Below, in pieces: positions 8,858-17,394 of a DNA stretch of 48,670 bases; within the stretch, counting starts at the first letter, position 1, and every line of letters begins with the position of its first letter. The position numbers and the translations under genes are program-made. The DNA lies in assembly GCA_900547095.1 (NCBI GenBank), contig URFG01000009.1:1-48670 (forward strand), in the 5' to 3' direction. The notes under the pieces are model-generated. The model had not been told where the DNA came from. It was given only the letters and a program-made list of their open reading frames with translations, and ran no database searches. Source of the DNA: an uncultured Oscillospiraceae bacterium (GTDB lineage Bacteria > Bacillota > Clostridia > Oscillospirales > Acutalibacteraceae).

Positions 8858-9691
8858 TTGGAAAAAGCTGTGATCCTCGGAACGTTTGACGGTATCCACC
8901 GCGGTCACGCGGCTGTGATAGAAAGTGTTGCGGATTATGAAATAACAGCCGTCACATTTAAAAAACCTCCAAAATTTTATTTCGGCTCTTCAACGGGACT
9001 ATTAATGCTGCCCGAAGATAAGCGCTCGGCACTTAAAAATTTAGGCATAAAAAATATCTGCGAGCTTGATTTTTTGAAAGTGAAAAATCTAAAGGCGGAG
9101 GATTTTCTTGAAAAAATAAATTCCGAATTTTCACCCTCTGCTATCGCCTGCGGATTTAATTTCAGATTCGGAAAAAATGCTGAGGGCGATACTTCGCTTT
9201 TGCAGGATTATTGCTTAAAAAATAATATTAAGGCATTTGTTTGTGAGCCTAAAAAAGCAGAGGGAGAAATAATATCCTCTTCAATTATCAGAGAAATGAT
9301 AAAGAAAGGAAAAATCGAAAAGGCAAACAGTTTGCTATATAAGCCATTTTCATTTTCAGGTGAAGTTATTAAAGGAAATCATTTGGGCGCAACATTAGGC
9401 TTTCCTACGGCAAATCAGATATTTCCGAGCGAACTTGTAACACCGCTTTTCGGTGTTTACGAGTCGGAAGTGAAAATTGATGATAAGATTTATAAAGGAA
9501 TTTCAAATGTGGGAGTAAAGCCCACCGTCGGCTCGGACAGGGTACTTTGTGAAACCTATATAAAAGATTTCAGCGGCGATATTTACGGCAGGAATATAAG
9601 AGTGGCTCTTAAAAACTTTATAAGAGAAGAAAGAAAATTTTCTTCGCTTTCAGAGCTTAAAACACAGGTAAAAAAAGATTTATCCGAATAA
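8858..9691 (+). CDS. ribF: Bifunctional riboflavin kinase/FAD synthetase
   Basis: RibF converts riboflavin to FMN and then FAD. The N-terminal adenylyltransferase half has LGTFDGIHRGH and the SSSIIREMI-type motif; the C-terminal kinase half has GNHLGATLGFPTANQ and GVYES. At 277 residues it is about 30 shorter than common homologues. The start is TTG at 8858 with GGAGG at 8841-8845; no ATG lies before the LGTFDG motif. It is the last gene of the operon, since a new promoter follows at 9704. Confidence 0.93.
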   Translation: MEKAVILGTFDGIHRGHAAVIESVADYEITAVTFKKPPKFYFGSSTGLLMLPEDKRSALKNLGIKNICELDFLKVKNLKAEDFLEKINSEFSPSAIACGFNFRFGKNAEGDTSLLQDYCLKNNIKAFVCEPKKAEGEIISSSIIREMIKKGKIEKANSLLYKPFSFSGEVIKGNHLGATLGFPTANQIFPSELVTPLFGVYESEVKIDDKIYKGISNVGVKPTVGSDRVLCETYIKDFSGDIYGRNIRVALKNFIREERKFSSLSELKTQVKKDLSE

Positions 9692-9703
9692 TTTGAAATT
9701 TTG

Positions 9704-9732
9704 TTGACTTTTAGATATAATAATAATAGAAT
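9704..9732 (+). promoter_or_regulatory. Sigma-A promoter of the lipoprotein gene
   Basis: TTGACT (9704-9709), a 17-base spacer and TAGAAT (9727-9732) lie between the ribF stop and the ATG at 9772. Confidence 0.75.
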
Positions 9733-9771
9733 AGATTATAAGAAGTAGTTTTTTTGAAGGGATTGTCGGCT

Positions 9772-10494
9772 ATGAAAAAATTAAGAAAAGTTTTTTTATC
9801 TTTTCTGCCTGTTTTGTTGGCGGTAATGGTTTTTTCCGGCTGTGATCCGGTCGATAAAAGCTATGGTGTAGAAAGCTCCGAGCCGCAGTCCGAAAAATCA
9901 GCTTCGCAGATCCCCGAAATAAAATCTTCCGACACTGTCATGTCAAATTTCTTCGATATCAGCAAGTATGATGAAGAAAATTATGCAAATATTTATCTCG
10001 GGAGAAAATTTGAGTATAAAATAACCTATTCCGGCAGTGAGCTCACTCTCCCCACAGATTATAAGGATTTTACAAAAAAAGGCTGGAGATTAAGCTCCGG
10101 TTATGATGAAAGCGAGTCGGTCTTTGCGGGTGATACGCGTGAGGTAATTTTTGAAAATGAATACGGTAATATTATCACCGTCGTGTTTTACAATTCCGAA
10201 AAATCATCTTTAAAGCTTAAGAAATGCGATATTGTAGAATATTCTATACCCGAAAATTCTTTGAATATCAAGGAATCTAAATACGGGCAGTTCTGGATCA
10301 ACGGTGTAAATAACGGCAGCGCTATCACCGATATAGTCGATTATCTCGGCGCTCCCTCTCATTTTTACACAGCCGACGGCAATAATTATTCGCTTGATTA
10401 TTTTATCAGTAAAAATGATAAAAAGAGCAAAATGAATATAAATGTCGATGTAGCTAACGATACTGTTATTTCGGTAAAAATTTCAAAATATTAA
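9772..10494 (+). CDS. Predicted lipoprotein of unknown function
   Basis: I do not recognise a named family. The 240-residue product starts with a lysine/arginine-rich n-region, a hydrophobic stretch and a lipobox ending VFSGC, so it should be lipid-anchored on the outer face of the membrane. A Ser/Glu-rich linker follows. The C-terminal part, containing ITDIVDYLGAPSHFYT and a strand-rich tail, faintly recalls SmpA/BamE-like or PepSY-type small folds; this is a guess. I start at ATG 9772 rather than the upstream TTG at 9754, because the signal peptide then begins properly and GAAGGGA lies ahead of it. It has its own promoter and a terminator-like hairpin follows. Confidence 0.75.
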   Translation: MKKLRKVFLSFLPVLLAVMVFSGCDPVDKSYGVESSEPQSEKSASQIPEIKSSDTVMSNFFDISKYDEENYANIYLGRKFEYKITYSGSELTLPTDYKDFTKKGWRLSSGYDESESVFAGDTREVIFENEYGNIITVVFYNSEKSSLKLKKCDIVEYSIPENSLNIKESKYGQFWINGVNNGSAITDIVDYLGAPSHFYTADGNNYSLDYFISKNDKKSKMNINVDVANDTVISVKISKY

Positions 10495-10497
10495 AAT

Positions 10498-10523
10498 AAA
10501 AGCTGCTAAATAAAGCGGCTTTT
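10498..10523 (+). terminator. Weak intrinsic terminator after the lipoprotein gene
   Basis: AAAAGCTGC (10498-10506) pairs with GCGGCTTTT (10515-10523) with one G-U wobble and an 8-base loop. The T-run is short, so some read-through into the DUF1015 gene is likely. Confidence 0.55.
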
Positions 10524-10543
10524 AAAATTTCACGGAGAAAATT

Positions 10544-11743
10544 ATGGATAATAAAATTTGTTTTTCACAGGCTGATATTCTTGTTCCCGTTTCGGATCTT
10601 ACAAAGTGGGCGGTAATCGCCTGCGATCAATATACATCCGAGCCTGAGTATTGGTACAGGGTAAAAAAAGAGGTATCTACATACCCCTCTTCTTTTAACT
10701 GCATACTTCCCGAAGCCTTTTTATCTTCGGATAATTCCGCAAAGATTAAACAGGCTAATGAGAAAATGCGCGATTATCTCAATGTGAATTTATTTAAGCA
10801 ATATAAAAATTCTTTTGTTTATGTAAAAAGAATTCAGAGCGACGGTCGGTTAAGACGAGGACTTATAGGAAAAATAGATCTTCAAAGCTATGATTTTTCC
10901 AAGAAAAATAGTGCGGCTGTAAGAGCAACCGAAGAAACAGTGCTTTCGAGAATTCCTCCGAGAGTTGAGATAAGGAAAGATTCTCCGCTTGAAATTCCGC
11001 ATATTATGCTGCTTTTCAATGATCCTGAAAACGAGCTGTTTTCAACTCTTGAAGAAAATAACGCAAACTATAAAAAAATTTATGATTTTAAACTAATGCA
11101 AAACGCAGGAAGTATTTCAGGCTTTAAAATCGATAGAAACGGCGAAAAATCAGTTCTTGAGATACTCGAAAAAATTTCCGAGTTGAATAACGGGCTTTTA
11201 TTTGTCGTAGGCGACGGTAACCATTCCCTCGCAACGGCAAAAAAATGCTATGAGCAAAACCCCGGCGCTTTAAATAGATATGCGCTGGTGGAAATCGTGA
11301 ATATCCACGATCCTGCGCTTGACTTTGAGCCGATTTTCAGGGTTTTATTTAATATCGACCCTGAAAATTTCATAGAAGAGTTTAGCCTTTTCTGTGAAAA
11401 TTCAGGCGGTGAAAATGAAAAGGAATTCACCTTTATTTTTGGCGAAAAAGAAATAAAAAAGAAATTAAAGATCCGCGAAAAGCTCGCAGTTGCCGCACTT
11501 CAGCCTTTTATTGATGATTATCTGAAAAGTCACGAAAAGGCAGATGTCGATTATATTCACGATGAGTCTTCGGTAAAAACCCTGTCCAAAAAAGAAAACA
11601 CCCTCGGAATTCTTTTTGACGGAATGAATAAAACAGATCTTTTTGCCGCGGTTTTGTCAGACGGCTCTTTGCCGAGAAAAACATTTTCAATGGGCCATTC
11701 CGATGATAAAAGATTTTATCTTGAAGCAAGAAAAATAAAGTAA
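10544..11743 (+). CDS. DUF1015 family protein
   Basis: The N-terminus (LVPVSDLTKWAVIACDQYTSE), the central GDGNHSLATAKKCY and the C-terminal MGHSDDKRFYLE are diagnostic of DUF1015. A thermophilic archaeal homologue (SerK) is known as an ADP-dependent free-serine kinase, so a small-molecule kinase role is possible but unproven for this branch. The length of 399 residues is normal, and CACGGAGA precedes the ATG. It is the last plus-strand gene before a bidirectional terminator. Confidence 0.82.
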   Translation: MDNKICFSQADILVPVSDLTKWAVIACDQYTSEPEYWYRVKKEVSTYPSSFNCILPEAFLSSDNSAKIKQANEKMRDYLNVNLFKQYKNSFVYVKRIQSDGRLRRGLIGKIDLQSYDFSKKNSAAVRATEETVLSRIPPRVEIRKDSPLEIPHIMLLFNDPENELFSTLEENNANYKKIYDFKLMQNAGSISGFKIDRNGEKSVLEILEKISELNNGLLFVVGDGNHSLATAKKCYEQNPGALNRYALVEIVNIHDPALDFEPIFRVLFNIDPENFIEEFSLFCENSGGENEKEFTFIFGEKEIKKKLKIREKLAVAALQPFIDDYLKSHEKADVDYIHDESSVKTLSKKENTLGILFDGMNKTDLFAAVLSDGSLPRKTFSMGHSDDKRFYLEARKIK

Positions 11744-11747
11744 AAAT

Positions 11748-11781
11748 AAAAAAGTATTTCGTGAAAACGAAATACTTTTTT
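11748..11781. terminator. Bidirectional terminator between DUF1015 and Rrf2 genes
   Basis: A perfect 15-base-pair stem (11748-11762 with 11767-11781) with a GAAA loop is flanked by A-runs on one side and T-runs on the other, so it can serve both convergent genes. Confidence 0.9.
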
Positions 11782-11786
11782 TGTTT

Positions 11787-12185
11787 TTAAATCAGATCCG
11801 ATAGCTTTACAGAATCGAGGCACTCTTCTATTGCGCCGTCAAGCTTTTTCCATAAAGGAAGAGTGGGGCAGTCCTTTGATCTTGTGCAGACATTTTTTCC
11901 CCCATCTAAGCAGGCGACGGGTGCCAAAGTGCCCTCGGTAAGTCTTAATATCTCGAAGGCTGAGTATTCCTCCGGCTTTCTGCAAAGCATATATCCCCCG
12001 TTTTTCCCGCGGACTCCTTTTACAAGCTCCGCCTTTGATAAAACAGATATTATGCTTTCAAGATATTTTTCCGAAATACCCTGCCTTTCCGCTACAACGG
12101 GGAGGGGGATAAATCCGTCCTGCGAATGAGTTGCAAGATCTATCATAACTCTGAGCGCATAGCGCCCTTTTGTAGAAATAAGCAT
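11787..12185 (-). CDS. Rrf2 family transcriptional regulator
   Basis: The protein (132 residues) begins MLISTKGRYALRVMIDLA, the standard Rrf2 start, with a winged helix-turn-helix including ISEKYLESIISVL and RGKNGGYML. Three cysteines occur as CLDGGKNVC then TRSKDC (C-x7-C-x5-C), where IscR/RsrR-type members bind an Fe-S cluster. I infer that it senses iron-sulfur status or a related signal; a CymR-type cysteine regulator is less likely given the cysteine triad. It has its own promoter, lies 67 bases downstream of feoAB on the same strand, and may control iron uptake. Confidence 0.88.
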   Translation of the reverse strand: MLISTKGRYALRVMIDLATHSQDGFIPLPVVAERQGISEKYLESIISVLSKAELVKGVRGKNGGYMLCRKPEEYSAFEILRLTEGTLAPVACLDGGKNVCTRSKDCPTLPLWKKLDGAIEECLDSVKLSDLI

Positions 12186-12217
12186 TTAAAAATCTCCTTT
12201 AGGATTTTTATAAACAT

Positions 12218-12246
12218 ATTATACTACTCTGTTTTTAAAAAATCAA
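12218..12246 (-). promoter_or_regulatory. Promoter of the Rrf2 gene
   Basis: Read on the minus strand: TTGATT (12246-12241), 17 bases, TATAAT (12223-12218). A well-placed AAGGAG precedes the start at 12185. The regulator can thus be expressed independently of feoAB. Confidence 0.78.
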
Positions 12247-12252
12247 CAGTCT

Positions 12253-14523
12253 TTATGTAAAAATTATTAAAATCGTTCTTAATATCAGTGCCGATATGTA
12301 TGCAACGGCGCATTGAAATAAAACTGTGAAAAATGCGCTTTTAATTCCGAATTCTTTTCTTTGTGCCGCTATCGCCGCTACACAGGGTGTATAAAGCAGG
12401 CAAAATATCATTAAAGGAGCTATCGTATATAAATCTAATGCACCGCTTTTAAAATCCAAAATTTCAAGCGTGGAAACAAGATTTTCCTTTGCGGCAAAGC
12501 CGGCAAAAAGAGAGGCGGTAATTCTCCAATCGTTAAGTCCTATCGGCGCAAATATCGGAGAAATAAGCCCTGATATATAAGAAAGAATACTGTTTTCAGG
12601 CAAGCATGGGGTTAGGCTTAAATCATAGCTTTTTAAAAACCAGAAAAGAATACTCATAATAAATATCACTGTAAAAGTTCTTATTATAAAATCCTTTGTT
12701 TTATGAAAAAGCAGTTTGATAACATTTTTAAATCTCGGCATTCTGTATTTCGGTATTTCAAGAATAAAAGAAGATGTTTTTTTAATGCCTTCCGATTTTG
12801 CTTTCACCGCCGCCACGGCGAAAGCAAGCATTATTCCGGTCAGATAAAGCGCCGAAATTATAAGAACTTTGCTTTTGCAGTTTAAAATACTGCAAAGATA
12901 GATAAATACAGGCAGCTTTGCGGAGCAGCTCATAAAAGGTATAAGTCCGGCGGTAGTTTTTCTCTCGTTTTCACCCTGCAATGTTCTCACCGCTAAAATT
13001 GCCGGAACACTGCACCCGAAACCGGTAAGCAAGGGAACGACGCTTTTTCCGCTTAAATTGACCTTTTTCGTTATTCCGTCAAATATAAAGGCTATTCGGG
13101 CAAGATATCCGCTGTCTTCAAGCAGAGTTAAAAAGAAAAGAAGTAAAAGTATCATAGGGATAAAGCTAAGCACTGCAGAAATACCTTGCAGAATTCCTCC
13201 GCTTATCAGTGAAATCAACTGCTTGTTTACTTTAAGATTCGCTAATAAACCTATTAATTCCGTGCTGAGTTTATCAGTTGCATTTAAAAGCAGATTTTGC
13301 AAAATCGGGCCTAAAGATCCGAATGTGACAAGCATTATCAGCACCATTATAATAAAAAATATAATAAACGATGAATATTTTCCGCAAAGTACTTTATCAA
13401 TGATTTTAGATTTGTTTTTAATATTATCGGGATTTTTTACGGCTTTAAAAATCAAAAAACTTGAAAATTCATATCTTTTTTCGGCTATAATGTCGCAACC
13501 GTCTTTTTTATAATATGATTTTACTGAATTTATCAATTCTTTGCAGTGCTTTATTTCTTCGGAATCAAGGCCGAAAAAATCAAATTCGTCTTCAAATATC
13601 TTTTCCGCCGCGAATACGGGCGGAACACTTAATGCAGTATTAGAGGAAATCAGGATATTTTCAATTTCTTTAAGGCAACTGTTTAAAGCGGCATTTTTCT
13701 CCGATCCTGCAAAATGCGAGAGATATTTATGATGAATATTATTTTTAAAGGTATAATCGGAAGAAGAAATAAGCATATCTATCCCCTCGCTTTTTGAGGC
13801 AGATATAGGAATGACGGGGACTTTAAGCATTTCTTCCAATTTTTTAATATCTATAGTTATTCCCGCTTTTTTCACTTCATCCATCATATTGAGCGCTATA
13901 ACCACGGGAATTTCCAGTTTTAAAAGCTGAAAAGTAAGATTTAATCCGCGGTTTAAGTGCGAAGCGTCGATAATATTGATAATTCCATTAGGTTTCTCAC
14001 GCAAAATGAAATCCCTTGTAACCCTTTCTTCGGTGGTGATAGGAGAGAGGGAATAAATTCCCGGCAGATCCGTAACGGTTATATATTTTTTACTTTTAAG
14101 CCGCGCAGTTTTTTTCTCGACGGTAACCCCGGGGAAGTTGCCTATATGCTGATCGGCACCCGTGATGAGATTAAAAAGTGTGGATTTTCCGCAATTCTGA
14201 TTTCCCACAAGCGCGATATTTAAGCTTTCCGTTTTAATAAAAGAAGATTCTTTAATAAAAAAACCATCAAATTTTTCGGATTGTAGTTTTATTGTCGGCT
14301 TTTCTTTTGTAACGGAAATCCTTTTCGCGGTTTCATATCTTAAAGCAACTTTTGTTCCTAAGGCATTGTATATAACCGTGTTACCTGCTTTTGCTCTTAC
14401 CTCGGCGCTTATATAAACTCCGGGGTTAAAACCTAAGCTCGTAAGCAGTCTTTTTTCGCTTTCGGAAACCTTTATTTCATTTATATATCCGCCTTCGTCA
14501 GGCTTTAATTCAGATAAAAACAT
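12253..14523 (-). CDS. feoB: FeoA-FeoB fusion, ferrous iron transporter
   Basis: This 756-residue protein carries a FeoA (SH3-like) domain at about 1-75 (starting MFLSELKPDEGG), then the FeoB G domain with GNQNCGKSTLF (G1), DLPGIYSL (G3) and ALNMMDE (G4), then the multi-spanning transport domain with two Gate regions (for example LTGFGCSVPAILA). FeoB imports Fe2+ across the cytoplasmic membrane. FeoA and FeoB are usually separate genes, though fused forms are known. Its start codon and ribosome binding site lie inside a perfect 15-base-pair hairpin (14521-14556). An Rrf2 regulator follows. Confidence 0.93.
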   Translation of the reverse strand: MFLSELKPDEGGYINEIKVSESEKRLLTSLGFNPGVYISAEVRAKAGNTVIYNALGTKVALRYETAKRISVTKEKPTIKLQSEKFDGFFIKESSFIKTESLNIALVGNQNCGKSTLFNLITGADQHIGNFPGVTVEKKTARLKSKKYITVTDLPGIYSLSPITTEERVTRDFILREKPNGIINIIDASHLNRGLNLTFQLLKLEIPVVIALNMMDEVKKAGITIDIKKLEEMLKVPVIPISASKSEGIDMLISSSDYTFKNNIHHKYLSHFAGSEKNAALNSCLKEIENILISSNTALSVPPVFAAEKIFEDEFDFFGLDSEEIKHCKELINSVKSYYKKDGCDIIAEKRYEFSSFLIFKAVKNPDNIKNKSKIIDKVLCGKYSSFIIFFIIMVLIMLVTFGSLGPILQNLLLNATDKLSTELIGLLANLKVNKQLISLISGGILQGISAVLSFIPMILLLLFFLTLLEDSGYLARIAFIFDGITKKVNLSGKSVVPLLTGFGCSVPAILAVRTLQGENERKTTAGLIPFMSCSAKLPVFIYLCSILNCKSKVLIISALYLTGIMLAFAVAAVKAKSEGIKKTSSFILEIPKYRMPRFKNVIKLLFHKTKDFIIRTFTVIFIMSILFWFLKSYDLSLTPCLPENSILSYISGLISPIFAPIGLNDWRITASLFAGFAAKENLVSTLEILDFKSGALDLYTIAPLMIFCLLYTPCVAAIAAQRKEFGIKSAFFTVLFQCAVAYISALILRTILIIFT

Positions 14524-14556
14524 ATAACCACCATAAAAATATATGGTGGTTATATG
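14521..14556 (-). promoter_or_regulatory. Perfect inverted repeat covering the feoAB start
   Basis: CATATAACCACCATA (14521-14535) is the exact reverse complement of 14542-14556, with a 6-base loop. In the minus-strand mRNA the 3' arm contains the likely Shine-Dalgarno GGTGG and the ATG, and TTTTT follows. It could act as an RNA structure blocking translation, as a terminator for the upstream gene, or as a DNA operator for a metalloregulator. Confidence 0.75.
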
Positions 14557-14572
14557 TTTTTATATTCATATT

Positions 14573-15259
14573 TTATTTAATATCTATTCCGCCGAAAAGC
14601 GCAGAGGCTTTGATGTAAAGAGTTTTGAATTCGGGGTTAAACGGCAACTTTTTCTTGCTGTCAACTCCGCCGAAGAGTGAATTTGAGCTGATTTTAATAT
14701 TCACATTATCGGGAACTATAATATCTATTCCTCCAAAAAGTGCGTTTGCTTCAATAAAGCAGTCGTTTTCGATTATTGCGTTTCTTAAGTTGCAGTCGAC
14801 TCCGCCGAACATTGCGTTTAAATTAGCACCGTTAAATACCTCGTTAGTATAATCAAGCTTACTTCCTGAAAAAACGGCGTTACACGATTTATAATTCATA
14901 TTCGGCTTAAATTTGCTTAGATCCCAATTTTCTTTTTTGTCACTGAAGAAAAGGCCTTTTATTATAAGCTTTAAGCCAATTATAAGAATGATTGCCGGAA
15001 CAAGCAATTTCCAGAACATCTTAAATGCGAGAATTTTTCTTTCACAAAGCAGCAGAAGAATTCCGATTGTAAGACCTATTACAGAGCCTGTTTTATCCCT
15101 GTCGGTTATGAGTCCGATAAAGCAGGGAACGATGATAAACAATGTCCACCAGCCCGTAAACAGTATGTTTAACGTGTTGACTCCAAAAGCATTGAGCGCG
15201 AAAACCGAGCCGATGCCGATCAAAATGATTCCTAATAAGATCGTTTTTAACTTTTGCAT
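14573..15259 (-). CDS. LiaF-like membrane protein with repeated FGG motifs
   Basis: The first ~115 residues hold four hydrophobic segments, matching LiaI/LiaF-like transmembrane regions. The C-terminal half has repeats of the type ALFGGIDI, AMFGGVDC and SLFGGVDS, typical of the DUF2154/LiaF C-terminal beta-solenoid domain. LiaF is a negative regulator in cell-envelope stress sensing, but no LiaRS two-component genes are visible here, so the specific role is unknown. The length is 228 residues. A purine-rich AAGGGGGA precedes the start. It is 49 bases upstream of feoAB on the same strand and may be co-transcribed. Confidence 0.8.
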   Translation of the reverse strand: MQKLKTILLGIILIGIGSVFALNAFGVNTLNILFTGWWTLFIIVPCFIGLITDRDKTGSVIGLTIGILLLLCERKILAFKMFWKLLVPAIILIIGLKLIIKGLFFSDKKENWDLSKFKPNMNYKSCNAVFSGSKLDYTNEVFNGANLNAMFGGVDCNLRNAIIENDCFIEANALFGGIDIIVPDNVNIKISSNSLFGGVDSKKKLPFNPEFKTLYIKASALFGGIDIK

Positions 15260-15309
15260 AAAAAATCCCCCTTAATGATTGAAAAGAAAAGTTATATATG
15301 TTAAAATAA

Positions 15310-16116
15310 TTATAAATTATTTGCCCAGAAAACTGCTCCGTCTATCCATTTTTCAAAATCGGGGCGGATGAATTTTTCGGAGCCTTGGGAAGTTATCTCG
15401 TTTGCGAGGGCAAGTCCGTGAGGTCCGTCGGGATAAATATGAAGCTCCACCTTTTTGCCGATATCAAGATAAGCTTTGGCAAAAATAAGAGAGTTGTAAG
15501 CAGGAACAATTTCGTCGTTCGAAGTGCAAACGATATAGGCAGGCGAGCTTTCTTTATTTACGGCGAGTTCAGCGCTCACGTATTCAAGCTGTTCTTTTGT
15601 GGGCTCTTTAGTTCCCAAAAGATTATAAAAGCTACCCATATGAGGATGATAAACTCCTGAAATTACAGGATAAACGGGTATTATGCCATAAGGCTTATTT
15701 ATTCCGTATTCAAGATCTTTTATCGCGTCTTTTATCTCTTTTCTTGCAAACATTGTGCCGAGGCACGCGCAGAGGTGGCCGCCTGCGGAAAATCCCGTTG
15801 CGAAAACCTTTTCTTTATCGATGCCGTATTCTTCGCTGTTATCCCTGATATGCTTCATAGCTTTCGACGCTTCGATAAGAGCCGCAGGGTATTTATTATT
15901 CATTCCCACGCTGTAATTAAGAACAAATGCGTTAAATCCGCGGGAAACAAAGGCGTCGGCTATAGGATAGCCCTCTCTGTCTTTACATACTTCTCCGTAA
16001 CCCCCGCCGGGAATTATAAGAATTCCTTTTCTTTTAAATCCCTTTTGCGGAAAGCAGATAAATGCTTCAAGATAGGCTTTTTTGCTTTCATCAAGATATA
16101 TTTTTTTAATTTCCAT
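15310..16116 (-). CDS. Alpha/beta hydrolase, BD-FAE/acetylxylan-esterase-like
   Basis: The 268-residue product has the oxyanion motif IIPGGGYGEVC, the nucleophile elbow GFSAGGH and the terminal catalytic histidine in DGPHGLAL; the acid is probably in the SNDEIVP segment. This pattern fits small intracellular carbohydrate or feruloyl esterases of the BD-FAE group. No signal peptide is seen, so it acts in the cytoplasm, perhaps deacetylating imported oligosaccharides. It is the first gene after its own promoter at 16142-16169. Confidence 0.85.
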   Translation of the reverse strand: MEIKKIYLDESKKAYLEAFICFPQKGFKRKGILIIPGGGYGEVCKDREGYPIADAFVSRGFNAFVLNYSVGMNNKYPAALIEASKAMKHIRDNSEEYGIDKEKVFATGFSAGGHLCACLGTMFARKEIKDAIKDLEYGINKPYGIIPVYPVISGVYHPHMGSFYNLLGTKEPTKEQLEYVSAELAVNKESSPAYIVCTSNDEIVPAYNSLIFAKAYLDIGKKVELHIYPDGPHGLALANEITSQGSEKFIRPDFEKWIDGAVFWANNL

Positions 16117-16141
16117 TTTATTCCCATCCGTTTTTTTTATT

Positions 16142-16169
16142 ATTATAACATAAAACAGATATTTTTCAA
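16142..16169 (-). promoter_or_regulatory. Promoter of the alpha/beta hydrolase gene
   Basis: On the minus strand: TTGAAA (16169-16164), 16 bases, TATAAT (16147-16142). It lies between the divergent hydrolase and permease starts. Confidence 0.7.
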
Positions 16170-16184
16170 GAATGAGGTTTTAAT

Positions 16185-17354
16185 ATGAAAAACTCAAAAG
16201 AAAATTTTAAATTTGCGGCAATGCTGATAGCTTTAATAGCGGCTGTCGTTTTAGTGCTTATGAATTTTAAAGGCGTGTGCGCTTTTCTTTTGAAATTTTT
16301 AAGCATAATTTCGCCGTTCTTAGTAGGAATGGGCATTGCTTTTGTGATGAATGAAATTTTAAAACCGCTTGAAAAGCTGTGGATAAAAATTTTCAAAAAC
16401 TCAAAGAAAGATATTGCAAAAAAGCTTAAAAGACCTGTTTGCCTTATCTTAAGCTTTATAATAGTAGTGGGAATTATTGCAGCTCTGTTTTTGATCATAA
16501 TTCCCGAAGTTACAAAAACTGTGGAAACGATAATCGAAGCATTGCCCGATTATTCCAAAAAAGCCGATGTATGGCTTAAAAAGGTTTCTAAATTCTTTGA
16601 AAAACACGGAGATATTCTCCCCGAATTTAAGATAGACTTAAGTAAAATTACAACTAAAATAACGGATTATTTTAAAGATAAGAGCGAGATCATAGTCAAT
16701 AAGACTTTGCAGCTTACCTCTTCCTTGATCTCAACCGTTGTCAATATCGTGCTGGCGCTGGCTTTCGCCGCCTATCTGCTTGCGCAAAAGGAAAAAATAG
16801 GCAGGCAGGCAAAATCCGCGCTTTATGCAATAGTTCCCGAAAAGCGCTTTCAGAAAGTTTACGATATTATTGTCTTGACCGATAAAATATTTTCAAACTT
16901 TATTTCAGGTCAGCTTGTCGAAGCGGTCATAATCGGCTGTTTGTGCTTTATAGGAATGCTTATTTTTAAAATGCCTTATGCGGGAGCGGTTTCTATTCTT
17001 GTCGGATTTACAGCGCTTATCCCCGTATTCGGATCGATAATAGGCACTGCTATCGGCGCATTTTTGATATTGTTTATCGATCCTTCAAAAGCTTTTTGGT
17101 TTGTTGTGTTCATTATAGTTTTGCAGCAGATAGAGGGAAATCTTATATATCCGAGAGTTGTCGGCAAATCAGTAGGTCTTCCCGGAATTTGGGTGCTCGT
17201 GGCGGTCACGGTCGGGGGAGGAGCTTTCGGATTTATAGGTATGCTTATAGGCGTGCCGACGGCTTCTGTGCTTTATTCACTCTTTAGAAGTTTTGTTCAC
17301 CGCAAGACCTCCGAAAAGGCTGCGGCAAAAGATTTGCAAAAAAATATTGACTAA
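16185..17354 (+). CDS. AI-2E family membrane transporter
   Basis: The 389-residue product has the architecture of the AI-2E (UPF0118) family: paired N-terminal membrane helices, a hydrophilic amphipathic stretch (about 105-170), and C-terminal helices including the family segment LIPVFGSIIGTAIGAF and QQIEGNLIYPRVVGKSVGLP. Members have been linked to autoinducer-2 export, Na+/H+ exchange and other fluxes, so the substrate is unresolved. ATGAGG precedes the start. The promoter of the next gene overlaps its stop codon. Confidence 0.9.
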   Translation: MKNSKENFKFAAMLIALIAAVVLVLMNFKGVCAFLLKFLSIISPFLVGMGIAFVMNEILKPLEKLWIKIFKNSKKDIAKKLKRPVCLILSFIIVVGIIAALFLIIIPEVTKTVETIIEALPDYSKKADVWLKKVSKFFEKHGDILPEFKIDLSKITTKITDYFKDKSEIIVNKTLQLTSSLISTVVNIVLALAFAAYLLAQKEKIGRQAKSALYAIVPEKRFQKVYDIIVLTDKIFSNFISGQLVEAVIIGCLCFIGMLIFKMPYAGAVSILVGFTALIPVFGSIIGTAIGAFLILFIDPSKAFWFVVFIIVLQQIEGNLIYPRVVGKSVGLPGIWVLVAVTVGGGAFGFIGMLIGVPTASVLYSLFRSFVHRKTSEKAAAKDLQKNID

Positions 17355-17375
17355 ATGAAAAGTTTGAAGTATAAT
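17347..17375 (+). promoter_or_regulatory. Strong promoter for the CorC-type gene and its leader
   Basis: TTGACT (17347-17352), 17 bases, TATAAT (17370-17375). Transcription from about 17382 gives a leader of roughly 190 bases before the ATG at 17569, far longer than its neighbours have. Confidence 0.85.
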
Positions 17376-17394
17376 ATTATAAAATACTTAAATT

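Noticed and set aside
12186..12252. Rrf2 binding palindrome upstream of its own gene
   Set aside because: The gap contains a good promoter but no convincing symmetric operator.
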